Origin: Beroe ovata | Taxonomy: Eukaryota; Ctenophora; Nuda; Beroida; Beroidae | Length of the DNA stretch: 44,586 nt | Assembly (NCBI GenBank): GCA_946803715.1 | Contig: CAMPET010000008.1 | Location: 606,719 to 651,304, forward strand | Direction of reading: 5' to 3' | In this document: one piece after another, positions 12,785-23,089 of the stretch | Numbering within the stretch: position 1 is the stretch's first letter | Layout: every line of letters starts with the position of its first letter | Program-made: the position numbers and the translations under genes | The notes under the pieces: generated by a model | The model's input: the letters and a program-made list of their open reading frames with translations, nothing else | Told to the model about the DNA's origin: nothing | Database searches by the model: none

Positions 12785-13920
12785 TCATATATAAAGTTTG
12801 ATGAGTTCATCGCTAACTGCAGAGGGTGTTAATACACCTAAATCAGTGAAAAGTTTATTTATCAAATCCGGAGGTGTAAAGTCTACTGTAGGATGATTTT
12901 TCTCATCACACTCTAAATACTTCGAGTCATTAGGCAAGTCCAGCTGACTAAGAGGAAAGTTCCTGTAGAATTTGAAACTTTCACTGGCAACATAAAATGG
13001 CTTATTAAATGCCTTAGCCATCACTGCTACAGGATAGGTGCCAATGCTGTTTATGAGTCCACCATTCTCAACAACACCTTCTGCACCAACCAAAATGAAA
13101 TCTACTCTCTCCATCACAAAACCAATAGAACTATCCAATATGAGAGTTGCATGAATACCCATGTTTTTCAGTGATTTCACCATCATTGCACCCTTTTTTT
13201 CAGGTTCTGATATTGTGACAAGCACATGAAATTTCTTCATCTTATCATGTGCTTTTGAAAGGATACTCTGAACCACTGGGGATGAACTCACAGTCAATAC
13301 AGTCACACCATCTGTTATGAAAGGATAAGCAAGTCGGGCAATCTTAGTTCTTGACATCTTGAGTCGTTTCATAAACTGACTACCACGATCTAACAAAAAT
13401 TTTCTGACAGGTTCAAACTTCTTTGACTCCCATATCTCACTATGCTGATTTCTTACAAGAGTTATGAACCGCACAAAAAGATCACAACCTGATACAACAG
13501 AAGTTGTCGAGGAACCTGCTGCTAGTTTCAGTAAACTGCTCAAGTTCTGAAAAGAGAATTTACCAGGCCAAATTCAAAAGGTCAAGGAAGCAGAATTTCT
13601 GATAACCCACAGATGCAACAAGTGAAACAGTCCATGTTGCATCTGTACCTTATCAGAAATTCTGAATTCTTGATCTCTCATGCGACATCTCAAAACATCC
13701 CACTACTCCAACTCAGAAATTCAAAAGGTAAAGCGACTTTTGTAAACAATTCAACAGATTTGTTAGCCACACTAACCTTTAACTCCACTATCAGCTGAGA
13801 TAAAGTTCCTGCATTACTCTGCTCTATATACTGAATCAATACTTGTATAGCAATAATGGCTTCTGGGGTGTCATTATTCTGTTTCACCTCATGCTCAAAA
13901 CTTTTTACAAAACTGTCCAT
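12785..13920 (-). CDS. EIF2B1: Translation initiation factor eIF2B subunit alpha
   Basis: Two exons, 13777-13920 and 12785-13546, join in phase 0 to give 301 aa, close to the usual 305. The protein is a regulatory subunit of the eIF2B guanine-nucleotide exchange complex, which recharges eIF2 with GTP and senses phosphorylated eIF2. The C-terminal Rossmann-like half has the family signatures GAEGVVENGG, NKPFYV, ESFKF and the near-invariant tail LFTDLGVLTPSAVSDELIKL. The N-terminal helical part fits the family in length. An acceptor-like TAG directly precedes the ATG. The stop codon is 250 bp from the SETD2 start on the same strand. Confidence 0.96.
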
Positions 13921-13969
13921 CTAAATTGGAAAGTTAACATTGTTAGGAGAAATGGGAAGCAGCAATAAA

Positions 13970-14550
13970 GAATCATTTGTAGAGATAGGTATCTTCCCAC
14001 ATAAATCTAGTAACATGGAACATTTTTCTACTTTGTGTCAATAATGTGCCATGAGAGGACAAGGAGAAACCATACAAGTCAACCTCAGAGCATTTGTGGA
14101 GAATATATAAACAAATTCCCTAATCAAAATAAGATTTGGTTATTTCTATCTGCAGCATTTAGCATTTGTAACCTTTTATGAAAGAACACAGCATTTAGAA
14201 CTGAATGCAGCCACATCATGTGTAGAAACACTATATATTATGTACCTCGTGGCTAATATATCCGGTGTANGAATCATTTGTAGAGATAGGTATCTTCCCA
14301 CATGAATCTAGTAACATGGAACATCTTTCTACTTTGTGTCAATTATGTGCCTTGAGATTGAGAGGACAAGGAGAAACCATACAAGTCAACTTCAGAGTAT
14401 TTGTGGAGAATATATAAACAGATCCCCTAATCAAAATAAGATTTGGTTATTTCTATCTGCAGCATTTAGCATTTGGAACCTTTTATGAAAGAACACAGCA
14501 TTTAGAACAGAATGCAGCCACAAACACTATGTATTATCTAATGAGTACCT
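13970..14550. repeat. Direct duplication (about 300 bp), copies meet at an N
   Basis: The block starting at 13970 restarts at 14271 in the same order with small substitutions and indels. The copies share GAATCATTTGTAGAGATAGG, the 'CAAGGAGAAACCATACAAG' stretch and the TCTGCAGCATTTAGCATTTG stretch. The only unresolved base between them, 14270, is exactly at the junction. The second copy ends near 14550. Confidence 0.9.
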
Positions 14551-14995
14551 TCACACTCTTTTTTAAGTTTCATGATAACTGAGTGCCACTTTTGATTTTT
14601 CATTAACAATATAATGCTAATATTTCTAAGGATATATGGCAATGTAATTTATTCTATTTCTTCATTTCTAATGAAAACTATTTCTAAGAATGATCTACAA
14701 AATCTGCAAAGTAAAGCTACTTGCAGATCACGTCAGAGGGCCTAGCATCGTCAGGCAATTGCTGAAACAAAACAACAATGAACATTTAAGCAAAATAATT
14801 CCATTGAAATTTCCAGTGTTGCAGTTGCCACACTGGTTGACCAAAACGCTTCGTCATTCGTAATAATGCGATATTAGTTCATGTTCGCAATGTAATATGC
14901 ATGAGCAATGAGCCTACGCTTATTACATGAACGCGCGCACTGGTACTGGTGAAATTGCAAAAGTGCTGGCTTGACGGCGCGGTTATGCGGTATGC

Positions 14996-15043
14996 GTGTG
15001 TGCAAACAATGCATTGCACGTGCAATGCATTGTTTGCACACAC
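14996..15043. repeat. Perfect 48-bp palindrome
   Basis: The two 24-bp arms meet at CACGTG with no spacer, and I found no mismatch in a base-by-base check. It shares its last two bases with the next palindrome. Confidence 0.92.
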
Positions 15044-15117
15044 TTTTCAATTTTAGATCGCCAAGAAAATAAGGGGCGTACGCCCCTTATTTTCTTGGCG
15101 ATCTAAAATTGAAAAGT
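15042..15117. repeat. Perfect 76-bp palindrome
   Basis: The two 38-bp arms meet at GCGTACGC with no spacer and no mismatch. The outer end (AAAAGTCGTAG) matches part of the CpG-rich repeat near 32.47 kb, so the palindrome may be an end of that element fused head to head with itself. Confidence 0.92.
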
Positions 15118-15260
15118 CGTAGCGTTGTAGCAACACACGGAAAGGGAGCCGCGCAGTGCTGTGCACACGTTGCGCGCGCCTGTCCATGTCCTATTCAGTG
15201 AACTCGAAAGTCCAAACCACGGAGACGCACAGCGCGGCCCGGCCTGTGAACATGCAAAAC
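15118..15260. repeat. CpG-rich dispersed repeat, copy B
   Basis: It shares the order GTGCACACG, TGC.CGCGCC, CTGT, TTCAGTGAACT and AAAGTC with about 32419-32477, and the 'ACGGAGACGCAC' box with about 32178-32189. Confidence 0.6.
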
Positions 15261-15287
15261 TTTTATAGTTCAATTTGGGTCAACGAA

Positions 15288-15410
15288 TATTTGTAGGATT
15301 TTTCCCTACCGTCGGTGCGCGCGATTTTCAATCCGCTCCGACAGGGATAAAATCCGCCAGGGACAAAATCCCGCCAGCAAGGGTAGGGTGAAATCCTACA
15401 AATGAATATA
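15288..15410. mobile_element. Foldback element with GTAGGATTT termini, 1
   Basis: Imperfect terminal inverted repeats (TTTGTAGGATTTTTCCCTACC and its near complement GGTAGGGTGAAATCCTACAAA) enclose about 80 bp rich in GGGA.AAAATCC words. There is no coding capacity, so it is a MITE-like or foldback unit. Confidence 0.6.
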
Positions 15411-15477
15411 ATCAGCGCAGCACGGGAATTGGGAACAGGCGCGTGCCACATTTTCAGTTGCTAATTGCTTATCAAAA

Positions 15478-15580
15478 GGTTGTAGGATTTCTCACTGCTG
15501 GTGGGATTTTATCCCGTCAGGCGGAATAACATATGCGTGGCGCCAACGGCAGACGGTAGGGAAAAACCCTACAAATCAAA
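15478..15580. mobile_element. Foldback element with GTAGGATTT termini, 2
   Basis: TTGTAGGATTT at the left and GGTAGGGAAAAACCCTACAA at the right repeat the termini of the preceding element around a different core. A solo terminus lies near 32364-32386. Confidence 0.5.
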
Positions 15581-15628
15581 AAGTTTTTATTCATGTTGTC
15601 TGTTTACTGTGTCTCGTATGCCTCGGTC

Positions 15629-15657
15629 AATTGAATTGAATTGAATTGAATTGAATT
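15629..15657. repeat. Pentanucleotide (ATTGA)n microsatellite
   Basis: About five tandem copies of a 5-bp AT-rich unit. Confidence 0.9.
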
Positions 15658-16613
15658 ATATATTTTACAGCACAATTATCAAGAGTCATTGAATCATGTA
15701 TGTTGTAGGGCATTGGGGAAAACTCTTCATATGTATCAGCGTGGAGTAGAATAGGATATTTACATTACACACGCATTATGAGAATGGCGTTTCAGATGTG
15801 ACCACCTGTTTCTCGCGGACATGAAGATTCTGGATGGCTGCTATTTTAGATGGCAGTTTTTTTCCTATGCATGGCAGTTTCTTTAGTCAAGCAATGCTAG
15901 ACAGCTTATACTATTCATGCCGTGATGCATAAATAATAAAAAAAACAAATTGATATTGATATGCTTCAGGGCAATTCAGAAAGTTTTTGTCTGGCGTTGC
16001 TAGACTGTTGATGCAAGAATTGAAGAGAATAAGTTTGCGTGAATCAAAATTCTTGGCAGGGTCTACCATCCATTTTAAGAAAGTCAGAATAAAAAATGAA
16101 AACTTGGAGTCCTAATCTTTATTGGTACCTATCCAATCTAGAAGAAGTTAAAAGTATGCTCATAGTATGCTTGAAGTATGCTTAATTACATTATAGGTCA
16201 GTGCTGTAGATTATATCTTCAATTCAATTCTTAGTTTGAAGGTGGAATGGGTTTTTTCAACACCTTGCATGCCCTTGCTTAGGAGTTCACTTTTGGTGAC
16301 TACTTTAATTTCATCTTAAGAAATTGCTTTCTGAGTGATATGATATTTTCCGATGGACACTGAAATGCTAGATTTTTTATGGGTGCAGTTGTGCAATTCC
16401 CACAATATTAATTGATTTCACTGTGATTTTCTCTAATAGTTTTATCTTTGGTATAAACCATGGCCATCTTGAATTAATATGCAGATTTTCTTTCCTAAGA
16501 ATACTGATGATAAATTCCTCGCCAAAATTTACATGGAATTCTGCTCTTGACTGGTGCTAGAATTTCTGGAAACTCTCCAGTTCCAATTGTACCATGTATA
16601 GTGACCAAGTTAA

Positions 16614-17172
<559 letters not shown>

Positions 17173-17400
17173 TTGAACATCTGAGTTTTTATTTATCGTA
17201 GCTGAGGTGTTTTTCCTGTTTCTCTAGACAAAAACAGTTGCTATGGAGATTATATGAGATTGAAAGTTAGGAAGCTATTTGAACCAAGATTGTAATTGTC
17301 TTCTAAGATATGTTAATTGTTTGTATTTTGGAATGATATTTTGAAGTGACATTCTCAATTAGGGTTAAGGCTAGGATCCTCACTTGAACCGGATTTCAAG

Positions 17401-18493
17401 ATGGCGCCAAAACACAACAATATGGTTTTTGATAGCCATTTCCACAAGGATTGGCAAAGGTTAGTTACCATTTCCTTGTCACGATCTGAATGTGATTTCA
17501 TTCTCGATTTGTTAACCCTAGTTTGATCAACATACCAATTATTCAGGTACGTGAGAACCTGGTTCAATCAGGCAGGCAAAAAGAAAAGGAGGCGAACAAA
17601 GCGTCTGGAGAAAGCCGCTGCCATCGCACCCCGTCCTGTTGCCGGACTACTGAGGCCAGTTGTACACTGCCAGACCATCAGATACAATGCTCGAGTCAGG
17701 GCTGGCCGTGGATTTACGCTGGAAGAGTTGAAGGTGAGGAGTGCTGGGCATTTCCTTGTTGAACATTAAAAATCCGGTAGGGTACTTCGTAAACAGCCCT
17801 GCCGAAATTATAAGAGATTCCTTAATGCAGTGGCTACTGTCAGGCTGCTGGTATCAACAGGAAGCAGGCTCTGTCTATTGGTGTTGCTGTTGACCACAGA
17901 AGGAAGAACAGGTCACAGGAGTCGCTGCAGGCTAATGTTCTCCGACTGAAGGAATACAAGAGCAGGCTTATTCTCTTCCCTAGAAAGGTAAAACTACGTT
18001 ATTGTAATTGCTCTTTTCGGTCCCAGAGCTGTGTTTGTAGCTGCATTCTGTTGCTGATTACAGTCAAAACTCTGGGAAATTAATCTAGATGCAATTAAGA
18101 GGCCCGTGATTCTCACATGTCTCCGAGACACGTCTTGAACATCATTTCCATTGTAGACCCTAAATTCTCGCCCTGAAATATGGTCAACAATCAACATTTG
18201 AAATATGGTGTCATTAGTTGATATTTCTTCCCCAGGCTGCCCACCCCAAGAAGGGAGACAGTACTCCTGCTGAGATTGAAGTTGCCACCCAATTGACTGG
18301 ACCTCTTCTGCCCATTGAGCAAGTGTGGTCCGACACCAAGGCTCGAGTTATCACTGACGAGGAGAAGAAACAGTCAGCATTCCAAACACTCAGAATGAAC
18401 AGAGCTAACGCTAAGTTGGTCGGTGTGAGGGAAAAACGAGCCAAGGAGGCCGCTGAAGATGATGGCTTGGGAGCTAAGAAGAAGAAGAAATAA
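17401..18493 (+). CDS. RPL13: 60S ribosomal protein eL13
   Basis: Exons 17401-17459, 17547-17733, 17844-17987 and 18236-18493 give 215 aa (human 211). Family landmarks are HFHKDWQ and [11 protein letters not shown] at the N-terminus, GFTLEEL, the [21 protein letters not shown] block, and a Lys-rich end. The third exon was placed at 17844 and not at an upstream CAG because only that frame continues EELK into AAGINRKQA. The protein is a structural component of the large subunit. It is followed after 144 bp by RPL8 on the same strand. Confidence 0.96.
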
Positions 18494-18637
18494 TTCATTG
18501 CGCTGTTTTTATCTTTATTGAAAACATTCCGATGTGTAATTTCTTGAATTATTCATTGATTTATGTTGAAAGTAATGCGGTATGAGATCAGTTTATTTCT
18601 GTTGATATCAAATAACCGTGTTCCACTGTTAATAGCG

Positions 18638-19408
18638 ATGGGTCGCGTCATCAGAGGACAGCGTAAGGGGCCCGGTAGTATCTTCACAGCCCACACCAAG
18701 AGGAGGAAGGGAGCTGCCAAACTCAGGGCTCTCGACTATGCTGAACGTCATGGCTACATTAAGGGTGTGGTGAAAGAGATTATCCACGACCCTGGCAGAG
18801 GTGCTCCCCTTGCTAAGATTCACTTCAGAGACCCCTACAAGTACAAGCTGAGGAAGGAGACTATCTGCGCCGTTGAGGGTATGTACACTGGACAGTTTGT
18901 CTACTTTGGCAAGAAAGCCACTCTTGGAATTGGGAACTGTCTGCCCGTACACCAGCTGCCAGAAGGTACCATAATTTGCAACGTTGAGGCCAAACCTGGT
19001 GACCGTGGCAAACTTGCACGTGCATCCGGCAACTACGGAACTGTTATCTCTCACAACCTGGAGACTGGAAAATCACGGGTGAGACTGCCGTCTGGCTCAA
19101 AGAAAGTGATCGACTCCAAGTCCCGTGCGATTGTTGGTATTATCGCTGGAGGAGGCCGTATTGACAAGCCTCTGCTGAAGGCTGGACGAGCATACCACAA
19201 GTACAAGGTGAAGAGGAACTGCTGGCCCAAGGTGAGAGGTGTGGCTATGAACCCCGTGGAGCATCCCCACGGTGGTGGTAATCACCAGCACATTGGTCAC
19301 CCCTCAACAGTGCGCCGAGACACCAGCTCTGGTGCCAAGGTCGGTCTCATTGCTGCCAGACGTACTGGACGACTCAGGGGAACAAAGAAAGAAGCCAAGG
19401 ACAGTTAA
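18638..19408 (+). CDS. RPL8: 60S ribosomal protein uL2
   Basis: A single coding exon of 256 aa (human 257). [11 protein letters not shown], the RGAPLAKI strand and the conserved C-terminal segment [16 protein letters not shown] identify uL2, which supports the peptidyl-transferase centre. The open frame extends further upstream, but the ATG at 18638 matches the universal start and is preceded two bases earlier by an acceptor-like TAG. The coding sequence has no intron. Confidence 0.98.
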   Translation: MGRVIRGQRKGPGSIFTAHTKRRKGAAKLRALDYAERHGYIKGVVKEIIHDPGRGAPLAKIHFRDPYKYKLRKETICAVEGMYTGQFVYFGKKATLGIGNCLPVHQLPEGTIICNVEAKPGDRGKLARASGNYGTVISHNLETGKSRVRLPSGSKKVIDSKSRAIVGIIAGGGRIDKPLLKAGRAYHKYKVKRNCWPKVRGVAMNPVEHPHGGGNHQHIGHPSTVRRDTSSGAKVGLIAARRTGRLRGTKKEAKDS

Positions 19409-19550
19409 TGTGCTTACCTTATTTTTATGTATCACACGTGTCTTTTTTTACGCGTGTTGTGATCTTTGATATCACGTATATGAAATCGAATCGTCAGTTT
19501 AATCACTGCTTGTTAGTTGCAAAGTATTCACTCGACAACCCTCATCTAGG

Positions 19551-20549
19551 ATGGCAAGTGCTGTGAAGCGACCTCACGAAGAGAGTGAAACACAAGATGC
19601 TAAGAGGGAGAAAACTGATTCCCGGACACGGATCAAATTCCTAGTCCCAGTGTACACTGCTGGTGCTATCATCGGTGCGAAGGGGTCCGAGATCGTGAAA
19701 CTGAAGAGTGAGACAAACACGCAAGTCCACCTGTCTGAGTCACAGCAATACTTCCCCGGGACACGAGAACGAGTGGTGGTCGTCACAGGGATGGAGGATG
19801 ATGTGTTTGAGGTGTTCAAGAGGATCAACACGACGCTGAGGAGTGAGGACATACCGAACAAGGAGCCTGATCGGGAGGACAGGGCTGACAAGCGTCGCAA
19901 GACGATGAAATGTCTGGTTCCGTCAGCTGTGGCTGGTCGGATAGTGGGTAAAGGAGGGGAGACGGTGACCAAGATGCAGAGTGATCACTGCGTTAAGATC
20001 GATGTGACACCGACTAGTAAAGCTATACCAGGCCTGGATGAGCGGGGAGTGGATATAACTGGGGAGAGTGATAATGTGGTCAGCTGTGGGAAGGAGATCA
20101 TCAAAATGTTATCGGGAGATCAGAGGATGAACAGTAACCTGGTGTACAGCACGTTTAACATGGGCGGTGGTAACAACAGTGATAACAGACAGGGGAGTGA
20201 ACAGGGGAGACCTCATGGTGGTGGCTATGGACCACCTGGTGGCTTCCCTCCACACGGCGGCTTCCCACCTCACCGTGGTGGCTATCCCCCTCATCCCAAC
20301 TTCCCAGCTCACCCGACGCCACACCCATTCCAAGCCGGTTATGGACACGGCGGCTATGGTCCACCCGGTTACAATCATGGTGGTTACGGGCATGGTGGCT
20401 ATGGACACGGTGGCTTCAACATGCCTCCGCCTGATTATAGTGGCTATAGCAGCAGTGGGCACAAGAGCTCATATGGTGGCTATGATGGGAGTGGCTACTC
20501 GAGCAGTAAAGAGTACAGGAGAGAGAAGAGTGGAGATAGGAAGCGGTGA
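19551..20549 (+). CDS. Two-KH-domain RNA-binding protein with a Gly/His/Tyr-rich tail
   Basis: A single exon of 332 aa. After a charged N-terminus, KH1 (about 27-97) has the GAKG loop in AGAIIGAKGSEIV and the FPGTRERVV strand typical of the NOVA/PCBP group. KH2 (about 118-190) has GRIVGKGGETV. Residues about 205-332 are low-complexity GGYGHGG/PPHGG repeats, a tail often linked to self-association of hnRNP-type proteins. It probably binds pyrimidine-rich single-stranded RNA in splicing or mRNA regulation. The exact orthologue (NOVA, PCBP/hnRNP K or a lineage-specific family) is not resolved. It starts 142 bp after RPL8. Confidence 0.85.
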   Translation: MASAVKRPHEESETQDAKREKTDSRTRIKFLVPVYTAGAIIGAKGSEIVKLKSETNTQVHLSESQQYFPGTRERVVVVTGMEDDVFEVFKRINTTLRSEDIPNKEPDREDRADKRRKTMKCLVPSAVAGRIVGKGGETVTKMQSDHCVKIDVTPTSKAIPGLDERGVDITGESDNVVSCGKEIIKMLSGDQRMNSNLVYSTFNMGGGNNSDNRQGSEQGRPHGGGYGPPGGFPPHGGFPPHRGGYPPHPNFPAHPTPHPFQAGYGHGGYGPPGYNHGGYGHGGYGHGGFNMPPPDYSGYSSSGHKSSYGGYDGSGYSSSKEYRREKSGDRKR

Positions 20550-21071
20550 ATGGAGCTCTGACTGTGAGGTAAGATTGTTGTCTGTTGTACGTTGTAAACG
20601 GTTGTGAGTACCCAAGTTTTATTGCAAATTTTATTCTCCAATGTCGAATGCTGTTTCTTGTTTTATTGACACTGTACTTTTCAATAACATATTTAATGCC
20701 TGTTTAAAAATTTATTTTATATTTTGTATGCTTAACTATTTGTTGATTTCATCAAGTTTTGATGAAGATAACAGGTTAACGTTAATGTTATATTGTGATG
20801 AATATTTAACTCTGTACTGTATACATCCAAACTCAATCGCTCCATAATGATATTATGCTATGCTGTATCTGTAAATGGCACTCTATGTCATATTTTTCTT
20901 TTTAGACATTTAGTTTCATTGCCCATTTCCAATCGTTGAAATCATCTTCCATAACCAACATACAAACTGCCATTTAACATTTTTAATTGCATAATTGGAT
21001 TGTGATTGAATGCATAATTGATTCCATAACAATTCCATAACGCGAGTAACTACCTATAGATATGTTAGTGA
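20550..21071 (+). other. Gap between the KH gene and selenoprotein U
   Basis: AT-rich sequence expected to hold the KH gene 3' UTR and the 5' end of the next gene. It has several ATAATTG/CCATAAC short repeats near 20985-21045. No gene was recognised. Confidence 0.6.
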
Positions 21072-22187
21072 ATGTTTCCCATAATCAGATCCTGTCTAGT
21101 TAGGCAGTCTAAGTCCATTGCCTTACTCACCAGTCTAACCACCGCATCCTTTACTACCACGGCAGCTACAAACGGTGTTGATTTTCATAAGGTAAAACCT
21201 ATCGTAAACCTAGGTTCATTGTGTCATATTATGAGATACCCACTTGTGTTTTAGCGTGATAAACCCACATATAATCTTGACTGAGCAATCCCAACGCAGT
21301 TGAACGCTGAGACAAAGGTAGTGAAACTGCCTGACGGCCCCGAAATTGACGCCAGGGATCTGTGGAAGGATACTGGGGCCGTTGTACAGATTGTCCGGCG
21401 ACCTGGATGAAAACTCTGCAGAGAGGTACACAATTACAGTGAACAATGAAGGGAGAATCTCGCAGTTGTTGACTCCCATCTCCTTTTCCTTCGAAAACAA
21501 GCGATTCTCCCGTTCTTCTATAATAGATACTCAGCTTGACGTTTTTGTCACTTTCCGTGCGAATACACTTACATCTAACTGATCTGTGTTCCGCAGGAAG
21601 CCGTGTGGCTGTCCTCTAAAGCTTCACAACTGGGCAATGTGAAGCTCGTTGCTGTAGTCAAGGAGAACTTGGATACAGAAGTGGATGATTTCCGGGAATT
21701 TATCAAGGGAGATGTCTACCTCGATAAAGAAGTAAGCTATTCCTTGTCCATGTTTCTGACAGAGATAAGTACACTTGTTAACCAAACATTCGTAACAGTT
21801 ATTTCTTGTCTACTTGGATTTTGGAATTGAAATAGTAAGTTTTGAGTTTTAGTACACCAACAAATTCGTACATCATTTGTTCGTTAACTGGTAACAGTTG
21901 TCAGTAAACCACTTGTCAGTAAACCATCATCGCAGATGCATTTCTACGGTCCAAAAATCAGGAAGGGCGGATTTCTCAGTCTGCTCAGTCCATCTCTCAT
22001 CTCCACGCTGAACAGTATCAAACTACCCAACAATCTGAAGGGAGAAGGCTGGATCATGGGTGGTGTGCTGGTGGTTGGGACTAGGGATCAGGGGATACTG
22101 TACGAGCATCTCGAGTCCAAGGTGGGAGAGCGGTGCGATGTTGAGAAGGTGATGGAAGCGGTCGCTAAAATAACACACGACCAGTAA
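21072..22187 (+). CDS. SELENOU: Selenoprotein U (PRXL2/FAM213-type), in-frame UGA-Sec
   Basis: Exons 21072-21191, 21300-21425, 21597-21731 and 21936-22187 join in phase 0 and give 210 aa, counting one TGA as selenocysteine. That TGA (21408-21410, codon 77) lies in VRRPG-Sec-KLC-RE, where most relatives have Cys in a CxxC redox motif. Homology runs through it on both sides: DARDLWKDTGAVVQIVRRPG before, EAVWLSSKASQLG, VAVVKENLDTEVDDF and FYGP after, and GWIMGGVLVVG later. The thioredoxin-fold family is antioxidant or redox-regulatory. The first 35 residues are Ser/Thr/Arg-rich and could be a targeting peptide. A SECIS element is in the 3' UTR. Automatic annotation would probably cut the gene at the TGA. 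Confidence 0.9.
21408..21410 (+). other. Selenocysteine codon (TGA)
   Basis: The in-frame TGA is between GGA (Gly) and AAA (Lys) and forms a UxxC motif. The exon continues open for five codons to a GT donor, and the next exon resumes the family sequence in phase. I saw no alternative splice that would skip it. Confidence 0.9.
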
Positions 22188-22283
22188 ATAAACTGCTACT
22201 TATTCAGATGAAGTTTCCTTCAATTATGATTCGGACATTTTGACCTGTTTTGACCATCGTATGAGTATTGTTTGCCCGACAAG

Positions 22284-22349
22284 TATTTAACTAGATTATG
22301 ACGTTTCGTTGGTAAAGTGTTAGTCCAATGATACTGATGATGTTAGATA
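22284..22349 (+). promoter_or_regulatory. SECIS element of selenoprotein U
   Basis: It begins 97 nt after the stop codon. Helix I pairs 22284-22291 with 22342-22349 (8 bp, one GU). The non-Watson-Crick quartet is UGAC (22299-22302) opposite UGAU (22335-22338), giving the tandem G.A/A.G core. Helix II pairs 22303-22312 with 22325-22334 (10 positions: one U-U mismatch and one GU). The 12-nt apical loop has unpaired AAA at 22314-22316, with 12 nt between the quartet and the loop AA, as in canonical eukaryotic SECIS elements. Confidence 0.88.
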
Positions 22350-22603
22350 CACGCTCTTACTTTGGTTTAGGCAGGTCGGTGATGTCAATTTTCGTAATTT
22401 CGATTAATTTTGGTTAGATTTGATGCGTTTGTGAATATTTATGATTGTTAAATTTCTAATTTCTTTTCTATGCATTATGAATTATGAAAATTTACTTCGG
22501 ATTATTCAACTGTTGTATTGAGAACTATACATTATCTTCATTCTACTGCAAATGTAAAACGTATATTCCCTAATTCCCAACTAACGCCATCTCTGCCCTA
22601 GCT

Positions 22604-22798
22604 ATGCGCCATGTCAGACGAATATGTGGTGCAGTATTTGTCCCTGTCACAACACGCTCTCAGATGCGACACATAAGTCAGAGCATTCCTCCCAGACTAT
22701 ATCAGAGTATTGCTGCTAAACCAGTGCGTGTCTGCACTCCATTCACATTACCTACTATCAGAATATCTAGTGTGGTGTCAAGACTTCTGGTTCCTTGA
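22604..22798 (+). CDS. Small Arg/Ser-rich open frame, unassigned
   Basis: 64 codons, with an Arg/Ser/Thr-rich and acid-free composition like a mitochondrial presequence. It lies just upstream of MRPL30, whose own start lacks an obvious presequence, so it could be a 5' exon of that gene. I found no strong GT donor in a phase that joins cleanly, so it may equally be chance. Confidence 0.2.
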   Translation: MRHVRRICGAVFVPVTTRSQMRHISQSIPPRLYQSIAAKPVRVCTPFTLPTIRISSVVSRLLVP

Positions 22799-23089
22799 TA
22801 GTACGTGCACTTCAGTTTTTCTAGATCGTTAACAGCCTGCAGATTTCTTATGACATGTCAGTGAAAAAGCATATGCTCATTGGTATTGATATCGAAATCT
22901 GCACAATCCACCCTGTTTTGCCACTTGTCGCACTCTTCGACGCAATTTCAGTGCTTTGTGTAACGCGCGAAAGCGTATTTGTATTATCGAGTTCATATGA
23001 CTGGGTATTCGTGAAAGTTTTTTAGTGCGCGCGCACAATGCGCGTAGGTGTAATCTCATTCGTTAAATTGACATTTTCGAACAGGCAGT

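Larger units (their letters stand above)
22188..23089 (+). other. Gap between selenoprotein U and MRPL30
   Basis: It contains the selenoprotein U 3' UTR with its SECIS element and then AT-rich sequence. A short Arg/Ser-rich open frame is at 22604-22798. A stretch with several GCGCG words at about 22960-23045 may be the MRPL30 promoter. Confidence 0.6.

Noticed and set aside
21411-22187. Reading the selenoprotein U locus as a pseudogene because of the in-frame TGA
   Set aside because: All splice sites and phases are intact, the rest is well conserved, the TGA replaces the redox Cys, and a complete SECIS follows.
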